Shown one piece after another: positions 46,567 to 57,660 of a stretch of 64,000 bases of DNA (position 1 is its first letter; each line of letters begins with the position of its first letter). The stretch covers positions 58,044 to 122,043 of the forward strand of contig NZ_JAKILT010000009.1 of NCBI RefSeq assembly GCF_023283535.1, written 5' to 3'. Below the pieces are notes generated by a model. That model did no database searches and was not told the origin of the DNA. It saw nothing but the letters and a program-made list of their open reading frames with translations. Made by a program: the position numbers and the translations under genes. This DNA comes from Shewanella sairae. GTDB taxonomy: Bacteria > Pseudomonadota > Gammaproteobacteria > Enterobacterales > Shewanellaceae.

Positions 46567-47183
46567 TTTGATACTCCCTGCTGCCCGGATACAGGTATCT
46601 CTGCGCCTTCTTTAAAGCGGTAAGTTTTAGCGAAAATATCCATGCCTAATTCGCCTGATTCGTTTCTCTTGATAACGAAATCATGCAAACTGACTATGCG
46701 TGGTAACTTAGCAACACCCTCCACTAAATGACCTAGCTCATGGTAGTTACCACTTACGACCATTTTGATCGGAAACTCTAAATAAAAGTCTCGAGTTATC
46801 TCAGAGTCCCAGTCCAGACTCTTAATACTCAAACCCGAATCTGTTGCAACAAACGTAATATCATCCAGTAAACCTGGCATTTCGTTTTTTGAGGGCAGCA
46901 TTTTTAAAAGTTCAGCAAATTGAACTTCCATAATGGCTAACTGCTCGCGATAAAGCTTTAGATTAGCCGCCAACTGGTATTTTGATTTAAAGTCTGACTT
47001 TAACTGTAATTCTTTCTGTTCCTCAGCATTTAAAACATCTAAGGATTCCGAGATAAATAAAAAATAGCTCGCAATGAAAACACAAACAGACAGCATCACT
47101 GCGAATACGGTTTTAACTAACTGTGGCCAAGCACCGATGTTTTCAAAGTCAATATCATTAAACTGACTCAAATCGAGGTTCAT
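46563..47183 (-). CDS. pilO: Type IV pilus inner-membrane protein PilO
   Basis: 206 residues: a short cytoplasmic N-terminus (FNDIDFENIGAWP), one membrane helix about 25-45 (KTVFAVMLSVCVFIASYFLFI), a coiled coil, then the ferredoxin-like periplasmic domain (LLKMLPSKNEMPGLLDDITFVATDSGLSI ... FYLEFPIKMVVSGNYHELGHLVEGVAKLPRIV). Pairs with PilN. Four-base overlaps with both pilN and pilP show tight translational coupling. Confidence 0.93.
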   Translation of the reverse strand: MNLDLSQFNDIDFENIGAWPQLVKTVFAVMLSVCVFIASYFLFISESLDVLNAEEQKELQLKSDFKSKYQLAANLKLYREQLAIMEVQFAELLKMLPSKNEMPGLLDDITFVATDSGLSIKSLDWDSEITRDFYLEFPIKMVVSGNYHELGHLVEGVAKLPRIVSLHDFVIKRNESGELGMDIFAKTYRFKEGAEIPVSGQQGVSK

Positions 47184-47761
47184 CTGCTCGCCCCTTTTAC
47201 TTTGTCATCTGTATTTTCAGAATGATTCAATATAGTCACCCTCAAGGTAAACCGTTGAAGCTGTCTCAGCTCTTCATTTTGAGCGACAATTGATTGCATA
47301 TTAGGATCGTGTAACCAAGAAGAAGCTGCAACTTTTCTCATCATATTCGCAACGTTATTATTAGACTCACTACGTCCTTCAATCCACAATAAGCTGCCTT
47401 TCTTTTCAATACTTGATAAGTAAATCCCCGGCGGAACAACACGTACAAGTTCATCTAAAACATGAGTGGGTAAGTTTCTAGACTGTTGCAAATCAAGAAT
47501 AATCTCTGTACGTCTTTCAATATCTTTCTTACGAGTTCGAATCTGGGTTATCTCTGAAATTTGAGACTCTAAAAGCTGAATTTCTGACTGCAAATATCCA
47601 TTTCGACTTCTTTGATCGTCAATAAACATATCGACAGCCAATAAAAAGAGGTATACAGCAAGACCTGAAACAAGAAAAACTAAAGCTAAAACCCCTGTAT
47701 AGTCCCGTTTCTGCTTCTCTCTTGCTTCTTCACGCCAAGGTAATAAGTTTATGTTCGCCAT
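47180..47761 (-). CDS. pilN: Type IV pilus inner-membrane protein PilN
   Basis: 193 residues. The N-terminal INLLPWREEAREKQKRDY is the conserved segment that docks into PilM. It is followed by a membrane helix about 24-45, a coiled coil and the periplasmic ferredoxin-like domain. Overlaps the 3' end of pilM by 13 bp and the start of pilO by 4 bp. Confidence 0.94.
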   Translation of the reverse strand: MANINLLPWREEAREKQKRDYTGVLALVFLVSGLAVYLFLLAVDMFIDDQRSRNGYLQSEIQLLESQISEITQIRTRKKDIERRTEIILDLQQSRNLPTHVLDELVRVVPPGIYLSSIEKKGSLLWIEGRSESNNNVANMMRKVAASSWLHDPNMQSIVAQNEELRQLQRFTLRVTILNHSENTDDKVKGASR

Positions 47762-48828
47762 TCAGAGTAACTCCTTAATGCTAAGCCACATGCCAACATA
47801 TACTTGTTAATCTGAGGTTGTAGATAATTTTTTATTTCTTCATCAGCGTACAAACACCCTTTAAACGGGTCAGCAATAATCGTTGGAACACCCAATTCAT
47901 TAATCATTAGATTGACCATACCTTCAAGTGTAGATGTGCCGCCACAAAGTACAATATGGTCAACTTTATCGCGACCACTTGATGTACAGTAGATCTGCAA
48001 TGTCCTTTTAATTTGTTGTAACAATTGAGTTTGGAAAGGTGAAAGAACTTCAAATACATAATTACGTGGCAAATCGCCTTCTAATTTAGCTTTTTCTGCT
48101 TGTTCATAAGTCATGCCGTAAAATGACAAAATGGATTGAGTAAACTGCTCGCCGCCAAATGCTTGTTCGCGGACAAAAGTAGTTTCCCCATTTTCCACAA
48201 CGGAAAAAGTAGTAATGTTGGCGCCGATATCAACCATTGCAACAACTTTGTCGTCAAGGTTTTCAGGAAGTTGTTTTGCTATAACATCGAAAGATCGCCC
48301 GAGTGCATAGCCTTCAACGTCAACAACTTTGGCTTCCAAATTTACGGCTTCAAGTGAATCGATCAAACTATCAATATTTTCGGATCTACAAGCACTGAGT
48401 AATACATTAACTTTACTTGGGTCTGTACTATTTTGACTTAACTTTTCAAAGTCGATATTGACCTCATCAAGTGAATAAGGGATAAGATTATCAGCTTCAA
48501 TTTCAATTTGAGCTTCCATCTCTTCTTCACTTAAAGCTGAATCCATGTAGATAACTTTAGTCATAACCGCTGACCCAGACACCGCAACAGCGGCAAAATT
48601 AGTCGACTTAGGTAGAATCCGCTTAATTTGTTTCAACGCATCAACAACAGCATCACTATCACGAATTTCATGATCATTAACTGCTCCTTTCTTTAAAGGA
48701 GTCGCGGCATGGCTTATTATTTTAAATCCATCAGCAGTCTTGCTCAGCAATATAGCTTTTACTTCGTGGGATCCTATATCAATCCCAACCATCTGCGGCG
48801 CTTGACGCTTCCAAAAATTAGAAAGCAT
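47749..48828 (-). CDS. pilM: Type IV pilus actin-like ATP-binding protein PilM
   Basis: 359 residues. An actin/FtsA-like fold: MVGIDIGSHEVKAILLS (phosphate 1), DSALSEEEMEAQIEIEADNLIPYSLDEVNIDFE, MVDIGANITTFSVVENG (phosphate 2) and HIVLCGGTSTLEGMVNLM (adenosine motif). It is cytoplasmic and binds the PilN N-terminus. First gene of pilMNOPQ, divergent from mrcA, an arrangement conserved in many gammaproteobacteria. Confidence 0.95.
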   Translation of the reverse strand: MLSNFWKRQAPQMVGIDIGSHEVKAILLSKTADGFKIISHAATPLKKGAVNDHEIRDSDAVVDALKQIKRILPKSTNFAAVAVSGSAVMTKVIYMDSALSEEEMEAQIEIEADNLIPYSLDEVNIDFEKLSQNSTDPSKVNVLLSACRSENIDSLIDSLEAVNLEAKVVDVEGYALGRSFDVIAKQLPENLDDKVVAMVDIGANITTFSVVENGETTFVREQAFGGEQFTQSILSFYGMTYEQAEKAKLEGDLPRNYVFEVLSPFQTQLLQQIKRTLQIYCTSSGRDKVDHIVLCGGTSTLEGMVNLMINELGVPTIIADPFKGCLYADEEIKNYLQPQINKYMLACGLALRSYSEWRT

Positions 48829-49259
48829 AGTCCAAAGTCACTTTTATCATTATTTTATCCACAGTAGATTAGCACAGAATCAACTCGTTACAGTTATTTG
48901 TACAAAATGTTTCGACATTTTACAAACACCTTTTTTTAAACGCCAATATTAATTACTTAGTTATAACTATTATTCCTAGTCCTTTCGACGACTTGTAATT
49001 TTAAAATAATTAGATTGCTTACAAGGAAATAGCATAAATAGCTTTGATATAAAGACTTTATGGTTTAAAGCACCGGAACCCGTGCCAGTGAAAAATCAAG
49101 AATTTAAAAGTAACGATTGCCGAAAGCAAAAAAGCAACCAAAGAAAACTTACCCGTTGTTATTTTTCAGTCAAAAGCATGACCAAAATAAAGCGACAAGA
49201 CTTCACCATTTCCGCCATGGCTTATATACTATTGCTCTTAGTTTAATTCTTGGAATAAT
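48829..49259. other. Divergent pilM/mrcA intergenic region
   Basis: 431 AT-rich bases. I find no tRNA, repeat or supportable gene. A 54-codon GTG frame at 49082-49246 has a hydrophobic end but no ribosome site. A possible mrcA promoter lies in the last 60 bases, where TTGCTC at about 49233 is the best -35-like stretch; it is weak. Confidence 0.4.
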
Positions 49260-51812
49260 GTGGTGAAGTGGTTAAAACGACTTTTTATAGCTTTCTTTAG
49301 CCTAGGCTTACTTGGTATTGCTGCAATTATTGCGGCTTACTTTTATGTGCTTCCGGATCTACCTGATGTCACAACGCTAAAGACTGTAAAGCTACAAACG
49401 CCGCTTCGCATCTATAGCAGTGACGGAAAACTCATTTCGCAGTTCGGTGAAAAGCGCCGTATTCCACTAAAGCTTGAAGAGGTACCCAAGCCTCTATTAC
49501 AAGCATTTATCGCTACCGAAGATGCACGTTTTTATGAGCATAAAGGTATTGATCCTATCGGTATTATTCGTGCTGCATCAGTGATGCTTGCAACAGGCGA
49601 AAAAAAGCAAGGTGCAAGTACCATTACCATGCAGGTCGCGCGTAACTTCTTTTTAACTCGCGATAAAACCATCATTCGTAAAGTAAAAGAGATTTTTATC
49701 TCAATTCATATCGAACAGCTACTCACCAAAGATGAAATTCTTGAACTATATGTTAATCGTATCTATTTAGGTCAACGTGCCTATGGTGTCGGTGCTGCAG
49801 CACAAGTTTATTACGGCAAAGAAGTCAGCGAACTCACCCTACCTGAGATGGCTGTAATAGCTGGTTTACCTAAAGCGCCATCAACACTAAACCCTATTAC
49901 GTCAAAAGCTCGCGCTAAAGCCCGTCGCAATGTCGTTTTAATGCGTATGAATGAAGTGGGTTATATTAATAGCTCTGAATATCAAGCTGCACTGGAAAGC
50001 CCTATTACCGCTAAATACCATGGCGCAGTAATCGATCTTTATGCTCCTTATATTTCAGAAATGGCTCGTGACTATTTAGTTGCGAAACTTGGCGAAGAAG
50101 AAGCTTACACTGGCGGTTATGACATCTACACTACCGTTGATTCTAAGCTGCAACTCGATGCTCAAAAAGCGCTGCGCAATAACGTTTATTCATACGATGA
50201 ACGGCATGGCTACCGTGGCCGAGTTAAAGAATTGTGGAACACAACGGCACTAGAACCAGAAGAGATTACCGCCAAGCTTAAACAAACAGGTGCATTCCAA
50301 GGTATGTTCCCGGCTGCAGTCCTTGCAGTTAACGAGCAAACTGCCAGTGTAATGAATGCCAAAGGCGAAACCATTGAGCTACCATGGGATGGTATTAAGT
50401 GGGCACGCAAGTTTATTACTAATAAACGCCAAGGTAAGGCACCGAAGCTGGCTGCAGATATATTAAAGCCAGGTGAGCAGATTTGGATCCGTAACAATGG
50501 CGACTTCTGGCAGCTAAGCCAAGTACCATTGGTTGCCAGTGCACTCGTATCACTTGAACCTCACGATGGTGCCATCCGCACCTTAGTGGGTGGATTTAGC
50601 TTCTACACTAGCCAGTATAACCGTGTGACCCAAGCTAAACGTCAGTTAGGCTCTAACATTAAACCGTTTATTTACAGTGCGGCTATGGAGAAAGGCTATA
50701 CCCTTGCGACCTTGATCAATAATGCACCTATCAACGAGCCAGATACACGACAAGGCACTGCGTGGCGCCCTAAAAACTCGCCCGATGTTTATGGTGGCCC
50801 TACTCGTCTTCGTGTTGGTTTAGCGCAATCAATTAACGTCATGTCTGTTAGAGCCATGCGTTATGCAGGGCTTGATGCAACAATCGCTGAATTAGTTAAA
50901 TTTGGTTTTGATCCAGCAGATCTACCCCGTAATGAGTCAATTGCATTGGGATCACCATCGGTAACACCACTGCAGGTTGTTACTGCATTTTCAGTGTTTG
51001 CTAATGGTGGCTTCCTTGTTGAGCCATACTTTATTCAACGAGTAGAAACTGCCAACGGAGATATCGTAGAAGAAGCCAACCCGACACTCGCTTGTAAACC
51101 GCCAGTTGCAGAGCCTGTTATTAGCGACGATCCATTTGCCGCAATGGCTCATGAGCTTCAAGCTAGCACTACGCCCTTAGAGCAATTACCCGAAATAGAC
51201 GACACATTGCAATGTGGTGACGAAGATGCACGTTATGCGCCACAGATTATCTCAGAGCAAACAGCATTTTTAATTACTGAAGCACTAAAGAGTGTAATTT
51301 GGGGGGGCGGAGACTGGAGTAAAGGTGCCGGCTGGAACGGTACCGCATGGCGCGCTGCACGAGTGGTGAAGCGTCGTGATATTGCAGGTAAAACAGGTAC
51401 CACCAATGAATCCCGTGATACCTGGTTCAGTGGCTTTAACCCAAAACTTGCCACTACAGTTTGGGTTGGATTTGATGACCATAGTCAGGAACTTGGCCGT
51501 ACAAGCTGGAATGCTAATGGCGCTAAAGATCAAATATCACTCGCTGAAGCGGGTGCTAAAACAGCAGGCCCTGGTTGGAACGAGTTTATGAAAGATGCGC
51601 TATCTGGAACACCTGAGGTACCAACATCGCCGCCTGAAGGTATTGTGTCTGCCCGAATCGATTTAGCGACCGGTAAACTTACCCGCAAAACGGATTACAC
51701 CAGTAAGTTTGAGTACTTTATTTCTGGTACTGAGCCAACCGAGTATGTGACAGATCAAGAAGACAATAGCGACATCTTCATTGATAAAACTGAAGAAGAC
51801 TTATTCCAATAA
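49260..51812 (+). CDS. mrcA: Penicillin-binding protein 1A (bifunctional transglycosylase/transpeptidase)
   Basis: 850 residues from a GTG at 49260 (a second GTG follows directly). It makes and cross-links peptidoglycan. One membrane anchor, about 7-28, then the glycosyltransferase domain: AFIATEDARFYEHKG, QGASTITMQVARNFFL, LTKDEILELYVNRIYLGQRAYGVGAAAQVYYGK. An OB-like regulatory domain follows, contacted by LpoA. The transpeptidase has SxxK with the nucleophile Ser465 (LGSNIKPF), SxN in AQSINVMSVR and KTG in DIAGKTGTTNES. Its activator, lpoA, is also in the window. Divergent from pilM. Confidence 0.96.
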   Translation: MVKWLKRLFIAFFSLGLLGIAAIIAAYFYVLPDLPDVTTLKTVKLQTPLRIYSSDGKLISQFGEKRRIPLKLEEVPKPLLQAFIATEDARFYEHKGIDPIGIIRAASVMLATGEKKQGASTITMQVARNFFLTRDKTIIRKVKEIFISIHIEQLLTKDEILELYVNRIYLGQRAYGVGAAAQVYYGKEVSELTLPEMAVIAGLPKAPSTLNPITSKARAKARRNVVLMRMNEVGYINSSEYQAALESPITAKYHGAVIDLYAPYISEMARDYLVAKLGEEEAYTGGYDIYTTVDSKLQLDAQKALRNNVYSYDERHGYRGRVKELWNTTALEPEEITAKLKQTGAFQGMFPAAVLAVNEQTASVMNAKGETIELPWDGIKWARKFITNKRQGKAPKLAADILKPGEQIWIRNNGDFWQLSQVPLVASALVSLEPHDGAIRTLVGGFSFYTSQYNRVTQAKRQLGSNIKPFIYSAAMEKGYTLATLINNAPINEPDTRQGTAWRPKNSPDVYGGPTRLRVGLAQSINVMSVRAMRYAGLDATIAELVKFGFDPADLPRNESIALGSPSVTPLQVVTAFSVFANGGFLVEPYFIQRVETANGDIVEEANPTLACKPPVAEPVISDDPFAAMAHELQASTTPLEQLPEIDDTLQCGDEDARYAPQIISEQTAFLITEALKSVIWGGGDWSKGAGWNGTAWRAARVVKRRDIAGKTGTTNESRDTWFSGFNPKLATTVWVGFDDHSQELGRTSWNANGAKDQISLAEAGAKTAGPGWNEFMKDALSGTPEVPTSPPEGIVSARIDLATGKLTRKTDYTSKFEYFISGTEPTEYVTDQEDNSDIFIDKTEEDLFQ

Positions 51813-51837
51813 GGGTTAAGTCCTCAAAGCGTACCTA

Positions 51838-51877
51838 TAAAAATGCGGTTATAGCTTTAGCTACAACCGCATTTTTT
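51838..51877. terminator. Bidirectional terminator between mrcA and argH
   Basis: AAAAATGCGGTT pairs with AACCGCATTTTTT, with an inner TAGCT/AGCTA stem and a T run. It serves both convergent genes. Confidence 0.8.
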
Positions 51878-51904
51878 GCTCTAATTCAAGAGTAATACTT
51901 CGAG

Positions 51905-53272
51905 TTAACTCGCTTGTTTAGTTGCTAATGCACTCTTTACTTGAGGTAATGAAGTCCCACCTAAAGCTTCACGCTTAGCTAAACAAGACTCGATCGTTAG
52001 ACAATCATATACATCTGCTTCAATCACAGGACTAAATGCTTGTAACTCTTCTAGGGTTAAATCTTCTAGCGGTGTTTGCTTGGCAATCGCGCTTACAACC
52101 GCTTCACCTACAACATGATGCGCTTCTCTAAACGGCATACCTTTAGCCACTAAGTAATCCGCTAATTCGGTTGAATTGGCATAACCTTGCTTTGCTGCGC
52201 TAAGAGTCTTTTCGCGATTCACTTTTAAGCCACTCAATACTAACGCTGCCATCTCTAAGCAAATTGACCAGCTGTCCATTACATCAAACAAGCCTTCTTT
52301 GTCTTCTTGCATATCTTTATTGTAAGCAAGTGGCAACGCCTTCATGGTGGTTAAGATCCCCATTAAGCTGCCATATACACGGCCTGTTTTACCTCTAATC
52401 AACTCTAATGCATCTGGGTTTTTCTTTTGTGGCATCAGTGAAGAGCCTGAAGTCACTTCATCATCAAGATCGATAAAGCCTGCTTCACCACTGTTAAAGA
52501 AGATCAGATCTTCAGCCATACGGCTTAAATGCATCATACTGATAGAAGCATCACTACAGATCTCAATCACATGATCTCTATCAGACACTGTATCTAAACT
52601 GTTTAAGGTTGGTGATGCAAAACCTAGCGATTGTGCCAGCTTCACTCTATCCATTGGATACGCAGTGCCAGCTAATGCCCCGGTACCCAGTGGACAAGTA
52701 TCAGCGCGCTTTAAGGCATCCTGTAAACGGCTTATGTCTCGCTCAAACATCTCAACATACGCTAAGCACCAATGACCAAATACGACGGGCTGCGCTCTTT
52801 GCAAATGTGTATAGCCCGGCATAACCGCATCTAACTCACGCTCAGCTAAGTCAATTAATGCCGTCCTTAACTTTGTGAGCAACCCAAGTAACTGACCACC
52901 TTCTTTTTTACACCAAAGCTTAAGATCCGTAGCAACCTGATCGTTACGCGAACGCCCGGTATGCAGCTTCTTGCCTAAGTCACCGACTTTAGCGATAAGC
53001 GACTGCTCTACAAAGCTATGAATATCTTCTGCACCCGAGGCAATAATCAACTGCGGATTATCTATGGTTTCACCCAGCAACTCATTAAGTGCTTTATGTA
53101 ATTCACTGCACTCTTGTTCGGTAAGAATACCCACCTGAGTAATAGCACTCGCCCAAGCGATTGAGCCAATAATATCTTGCTCAATAAGGCGGAAGTCTAC
53201 CGGTAATGAGTCGTTAAAAAGTTTAAACAGTGCGCTGCTTTCTTGGCTAAATCTGCCGCCCCATAATGCCAT
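51905..53272 (-). CDS. argH: Argininosuccinate lyase
   Basis: 455 residues. Splits argininosuccinate into arginine and fumarate, the last step of the pathway. Fumarase/aspartase superfamily signature [12 protein letters not shown], with [18 protein letters not shown] and [13 protein letters not shown] in order. There is no C-terminal acetyltransferase extension, unlike the ArgH-ArgA fusions of some Moritella and Vibrio relatives. Last gene of argCBFGH; 110 bp after argG. Confidence 0.96.
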   Translation of the reverse strand: MALWGGRFSQESSALFKLFNDSLPVDFRLIEQDIIGSIAWASAITQVGILTEQECSELHKALNELLGETIDNPQLIIASGAEDIHSFVEQSLIAKVGDLGKKLHTGRSRNDQVATDLKLWCKKEGGQLLGLLTKLRTALIDLAERELDAVMPGYTHLQRAQPVVFGHWCLAYVEMFERDISRLQDALKRADTCPLGTGALAGTAYPMDRVKLAQSLGFASPTLNSLDTVSDRDHVIEICSDASISMMHLSRMAEDLIFFNSGEAGFIDLDDEVTSGSSLMPQKKNPDALELIRGKTGRVYGSLMGILTTMKALPLAYNKDMQEDKEGLFDVMDSWSICLEMAALVLSGLKVNREKTLSAAKQGYANSTELADYLVAKGMPFREAHHVVGEAVVSAIAKQTPLEDLTLEELQAFSPVIEADVYDCLTIESCLAKREALGGTSLPQVKSALATKQAS

Positions 53273-53382
53273 TTTGACTTCCTCTACAATCTAATAAGGC
53301 GGTATTAACCGCCTTTAACGCTATGCTTTTAAAGCGCTAACTGCTTAGTATTAGCGCTCACTAACTTTTATTGGATTTCTAC

Positions 53383-54621
53383 TTACTTTTGCTGGTGCAA
53401 TGCTCTGATCCGGCTTGAAAGCGAATACAGACGAATAAAGCCTTCGGCATCTTTTTGGTTATACACATCATCGGCACCGAAAGTGGCAAACTCTTCTGAG
53501 TACAAGCTATTTGGTGAACGTTTTTTCACTACGCTAGCATGGCCCTTATATAGCTTAACCACCACTTCGCCATTAACTAAATCTGCTAGTGGCTTTGATG
53601 CGCCTAATAGTGATTCACATAGCGGCGTAAACCAACGACCGTCATAAACTAGATGCGCCATCTGCGCGCCCACTTGCTCACGCCATTCACGGCTAGTCTT
53701 ATCAAGTACTAACTCTTCTATCGCCCGCAATGCTGCAAACATTACCGTGCCACCAGGGGTCTCGTAACAACCACGTGACTTCATGCCAACGAGTCTGTTT
53801 TCTGTAATATCGATTCTGCCCACACCGTGAGCACCGGCTACTTCGTTCAATACCATCAGCGCTTTATAAGGGCTAAATGCTTCGCCATTAACTTTGGTGA
53901 CTTTGCCTTGCTCTAACTCAAGTGATACATACTCTGGTTGATTAGGCGCATCTTCTGGTGCAACAGTCATGGTCCAAACACCTTTTGAAGGCTCGTTCCA
54001 TGGATCTTCTAACTCGCCGCCTTCATGAGAAATATGCCATGCGTTAGCGTCGCGGCTATAGATCTTAGTCGCCGAAGCCGAAGTAGCAATATTACGCTCA
54101 GCTAGGTAATCAAGTAGATCTTCACGACTCACCATTTCCCACTCACGCCATGGTGCAATCACTTTTAGATCCGGCGCTAGCGCGGCAAAGCAGCCCTCGA
54201 AACGCACTTGATCATTACCTTTACCAGTACAACCATGACAAACTGCATCTGCACCCACTTTACGTGCGACCTCTACCTGAGCTTTAGCAATAATTGGACG
54301 CGCCATTGAAGTACCCAGTAAGTAAGTACCTTCGTAAATAGCACCTGTCGCTATGGTTGGGTAAATATAATCGGCCACCAGCTCTTCTTTTAGGTCAACG
54401 ATATAGCATTCAGATGCACCCGATGCGATGGCTTTTTCATATAGCCCTTCTAACTCGGCTTCACCCTGACCCACGTCGGCACAAAATGCCACGATCTCGC
54501 AGTTGTTATAAGTTTCTTTTAACCAAGGAATAATCGCTGAGGTATCTAAACCACCTGAATACGCCAATACGACTTTTTTGATATCTGCCTGAGCATTTAA
54601 TACTGCATTTTGATTAGACAT
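53383..54621 (-). CDS. argG: Argininosuccinate synthase
   Basis: 412 residues. Joins citrulline and aspartate with ATP. The N-type ATP pyrophosphatase P-loop is [19 protein letters not shown]; further family blocks are [34 protein letters not shown] and [23 protein letters not shown]. Fourth gene of the arg operon, 68 bp after argF. Confidence 0.96.
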   Translation of the reverse strand: MSNQNAVLNAQADIKKVVLAYSGGLDTSAIIPWLKETYNNCEIVAFCADVGQGEAELEGLYEKAIASGASECYIVDLKEELVADYIYPTIATGAIYEGTYLLGTSMARPIIAKAQVEVARKVGADAVCHGCTGKGNDQVRFEGCFAALAPDLKVIAPWREWEMVSREDLLDYLAERNIATSASATKIYSRDANAWHISHEGGELEDPWNEPSKGVWTMTVAPEDAPNQPEYVSLELEQGKVTKVNGEAFSPYKALMVLNEVAGAHGVGRIDITENRLVGMKSRGCYETPGGTVMFAALRAIEELVLDKTSREWREQVGAQMAHLVYDGRWFTPLCESLLGASKPLADLVNGEVVVKLYKGHASVVKKRSPNSLYSEEFATFGADDVYNQKDAEGFIRLYSLSSRIRALHQQK

Positions 54622-54689
54622 TTTATTTTCCTACTACTGATTTGTACTCAATTCGCTAGCGCCAATTGACGGTTGTTTTTATAAAATTA

Positions 54690-55595
54690 TTAACTTAACA
54701 GCGTTACCAATACCGCATTTTGTGCATGCATACGGTTTTCAGCCTGATGCAAAATAAGTGAGCCTTCACCGTCAACAATCTCTGCTGTCACTTCCACTTC
54801 ACGATAAGCGGGTAAACAGTGCATAAAGTGTTTAGCACCCGCTTTTTGCATCAACTCAGCATTGACTTGATAAGGTTTAAATTTAGCTTCAACTTCTTCC
54901 ATCGATGCGCTATCGCCCATAGAAATCCAGGTATCGGTATAAATCGCATCGTGATCTTCAATCGCTGCAATATCAGAACTTAAAATCAGCTTACCGCCAT
55001 GCTTTGCCGCCAGCTCTTGCGCTTCACACACTACCTTGCCATCAGGAAAGTGACCCGGAGGACAAATAACCGTAAGTTGAGCCCCTAAAATTGCTGCGCC
55101 AAACATCAATGAATGAGTGACATTGTTGCCATCGCCTACATAGGCAAGCTTTACCTTGCTAACGTCGCCGTATTGTTCGGTTAACGTCAGAAAATCAGCC
55201 AAGCCTTGGCACGGGTGATAAAGATCCGATAGTGCATTAATCACAGGCACTGTGCCGTGTTCAGCAAGCTCTTCAATGGTTGAATGCAAAAAAGTTCGCG
55301 CCACAATCGCATCGGCCCAACATGAGATATTGGCCGCAAAATCAGATACAGGTTCACGTTTACCGAGTGCGCCATTTTGCTGATCTAGATATAAGCAGTG
55401 GCCACCTAGCTTGTTAATACCAATATCAAAGCTCACTCGGGTTCTTAGCGATGGCTTTTCAAATAGCATCACCACGCTCTTACCGTCTAATGCATTTCTA
55501 TACTCGGCAGGGTTAGCTTTAATCGTTTGTGCCAGTGCCAATAGGTCAAGTAACGCTTGCTGGCTAAGATCTTTAATCGATAGTAAATGTTGCAT
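54690..55595 (-). CDS. argF: Ornithine carbamoyltransferase
   Basis: 301 residues. Makes citrulline from ornithine and carbamoyl phosphate. The carbamoyl phosphate loop is KPSLRTRVSFDIG, a SxRTR variant in which Leu replaces the Thr of the commoner STRTR; HPCQGLADFLTL and the ornithine/closing-loop HCLPAYREVEV are also present. ArgE in the same cluster gives free ornithine, which argues against an N-acetylornithine substrate. Third gene of argCBFGH, 15 bp after argB. Confidence 0.93.
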   Translation of the reverse strand: MQHLLSIKDLSQQALLDLLALAQTIKANPAEYRNALDGKSVVMLFEKPSLRTRVSFDIGINKLGGHCLYLDQQNGALGKREPVSDFAANISCWADAIVARTFLHSTIEELAEHGTVPVINALSDLYHPCQGLADFLTLTEQYGDVSKVKLAYVGDGNNVTHSLMFGAAILGAQLTVICPPGHFPDGKVVCEAQELAAKHGGKLILSSDIAAIEDHDAIYTDTWISMGDSASMEEVEAKFKPYQVNAELMQKAGAKHFMHCLPAYREVEVTAEIVDGEGSLILHQAENRMHAQNAVLVTLLS

Positions 55596-55610
55596 AAAAT
55601 AGCTCCGCTA

Positions 55611-56423
55611 TTACTGATTTTGTGGTTGGATCTGGGTGCCAACGGTTTCACCTTGGCATAATGCGATTAATTGTTGTGCCTGCCGCCAAGAGGCAATCTG
55701 TACGGCTTGTCCCATGGATTCAGCAACGTCTAACGCAGCTTCTACTTTGACTTTCATGCCTTTCTCAATGACACCAATTTTGGTTAACTCATTAACTTGT
55801 GACCGGTTTAAGCTACTAATTAACTGCCCTTTACCATCAAGTACACCTGATACATCCGATAACAACACCAGAGAGCCAGATACCAATTGCGTCAATGCGG
55901 TAGCTGCTTGATCAGCATTAACGTTAAGCAATTCACCTTGGTCGCTAATAGCAATTGAGCTGATGATAGGCATCCAGCCTTTTGATAAAACAAAATTAAG
56001 GTAGCTAGCATCATTTGGGGTAACTTCGCCCACCAGCCCTAACTGCGGGTCTTTAACCCTTGCAGTCATCATGTCCGCGTCACCAAGGCTCATACCCAAG
56101 CAAGTAATACCGGCTTTTATTGCAGCGGCTTGCAGTACTTTGTTTGAAGTGCCGGCCAGCGCACCAACAACAATAGGTATATGCTGCTCAGGCGTGACCC
56201 TTAAACCATCGAGCTTTTCCGACTCCATACCATTCGCTTTTAGCTGTTCATCAACCAAACAACCGCCACCATGAACCATAATCAGTGGTTGGCCTTGGCT
56301 AATAATGGTTGCAGCAGCCTCCATTAAACGTGCCATGCCCATTTCGCATTGTAATAATGCGCCACCAACCTTAAGGATCATCACAGGCTTAACTTGAGCG
56401 CTTACTCCGTGAGTTTCAGTCAT
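55611..56423 (-). CDS. argB: N-acetylglutamate kinase
   Basis: 270 residues from the ATG at 56423; a GTG at 56435 would add four residues. Phosphorylates N-acetylglutamate. Amino-acid kinase family: MILKVGGALLQ, LIMVHGGGCLVDEQLK, GLRVTPEQHIPIVVGALAGTSNK, DQGELLNVNADQAATALTQL and the phosphate end SGVLDGKGQLI. Short and without an N-terminal regulatory helix, so the arginine-insensitive E. coli type is likely. Starts 13 bp after argC. Confidence 0.95.
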   Translation of the reverse strand: MTETHGVSAQVKPVMILKVGGALLQCEMGMARLMEAAATIISQGQPLIMVHGGGCLVDEQLKANGMESEKLDGLRVTPEQHIPIVVGALAGTSNKVLQAAAIKAGITCLGMSLGDADMMTARVKDPQLGLVGEVTPNDASYLNFVLSKGWMPIISSIAISDQGELLNVNADQAATALTQLVSGSLVLLSDVSGVLDGKGQLISSLNRSQVNELTKIGVIEKGMKVKVEAALDVAESMGQAVQIASWRQAQQLIALCQGETVGTQIQPQNQ

Positions 56424-56436
56424 ATGCTTTTCCACC

Positions 56437-57429
56437 TTACTGCTCAGCTAGCACATCAAAATGAATCTTTATGCATTGCATTGCTTGACTTGCAGCCCCT
56501 TTCATTAAGTTATCTATCGCGCTCGCAACAACGAGATACCCTGTTGCTTCATCAAACTTCCAGCCTAAATGGCAATTCGCGGTTTGTACCACATCGTCTA
56601 CCTTAGGAAATTGATTGTGTTTTACAGTGACCAGCTCGGCAGAGTCGTAATATTGGAAGGCTTTAGCCACATCATCAGTGCTTGTTCCAGACTTGAGCTT
56701 GGCAGTAATAGTGGCAAGAATACCGCGTTTAAAATTACCTAAATGAGGGGTAAAAATCACCTCTTGGCCTAACTGAGTCGCTATTTCAGGTTGGTGTCTA
56801 TGCCCAAGCACACCGTAAGGTGTCAAACTCACTTCGCAAAAACTGGTATGAAGCTGCGCTTTTCTACCTGCTCCAGTGACACCACTCACCGCATTTATCA
56901 CCGGGAAAACATCAGTTAGCAGATGTGCAATAGGCTTTAGTGCAGTCAATGAAGCTGTTGGATAGCAACCTGGTACCGCAATCAGTTTACTCTTGCCAAT
57001 TTGCTCACAATTCCACTCAGCTAAACCATAAACAGCATCAGCCAGCACTTCAGGGTATTCATGAGTAAAACCATACCACTTAGGGTATTGCGCCACATCG
57101 CTAAACCGGTACGCACCACTCAAATCAAACACCGCGACGCCCTGCTGATAAAACCAAGCAGCCAGATGTAAACTCACGGCATGATCGGTCGCGAGAACAA
57201 CCGCATCAGCCGTAGCAACTATAGTGTGCTTTGCATCTTCAGTAAGAGGATTTAGACATAACGAAATATGGCTATATGTAGGGTAAAGCTCAGATAGAGG
57301 CTTACCTTTATCTAGGCTGTTTTCAGAAACATAAAGACCTTGAATTGATAAATTCGCTTCGGCATTTATAAGAGAAGTAATCTGTGCGCCTGTGTATCCA
57401 CTAGCGCCAATAATGGCTATATTTTTCAT
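56437..57429 (-). CDS. argC: N-acetyl-gamma-glutamyl-phosphate reductase
   Basis: 330 residues. The NADP-binding [16 protein letters not shown] opens the protein and the catalytic Cys155 is in [14 protein letters not shown], followed by [18 protein letters not shown]. Reduces N-acetylglutamyl phosphate to the semialdehyde. First gene of argCBFGH, divergent from argE, with ARG boxes in the shared 276-bp gap. Confidence 0.96.
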   Translation of the reverse strand: MKNIAIIGASGYTGAQITSLINAEANLSIQGLYVSENSLDKGKPLSELYPTYSHISLCLNPLTEDAKHTIVATADAVVLATDHAVSLHLAAWFYQQGVAVFDLSGAYRFSDVAQYPKWYGFTHEYPEVLADAVYGLAEWNCEQIGKSKLIAVPGCYPTASLTALKPIAHLLTDVFPVINAVSGVTGAGRKAQLHTSFCEVSLTPYGVLGHRHQPEIATQLGQEVIFTPHLGNFKRGILATITAKLKSGTSTDDVAKAFQYYDSAELVTVKHNQFPKVDDVVQTANCHLGWKFDEATGYLVVASAIDNLMKGAASQAMQCIKIHFDVLAEQ

Positions 57430-57660
57430 AGTCTATGACTTTAAAACCTTAATCTTGAAATTAGATGACACAACGAAAAAAAAGAATGGGCACAACTTAA
57501 GCCCTGGCTGAACACCATTAATGACAAGACTATCGTCGCAGGAATTGGGTATAAATAACCTTAACTACTATAAATTGAACCAGATTGAACATAATTACTC
57601 TCATTAAACAGACCATTGAATTGTGGTAGTTGCCTTAGCTGTTTGATAGACTAACACGAG

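Noticed and set aside
49082..49246. 54-codon GTG frame between pilM and mrcA
   Set aside because: No Shine-Dalgarno, GTG start and unremarkable composition except a short hydrophobic end; chance is the simplest reading.
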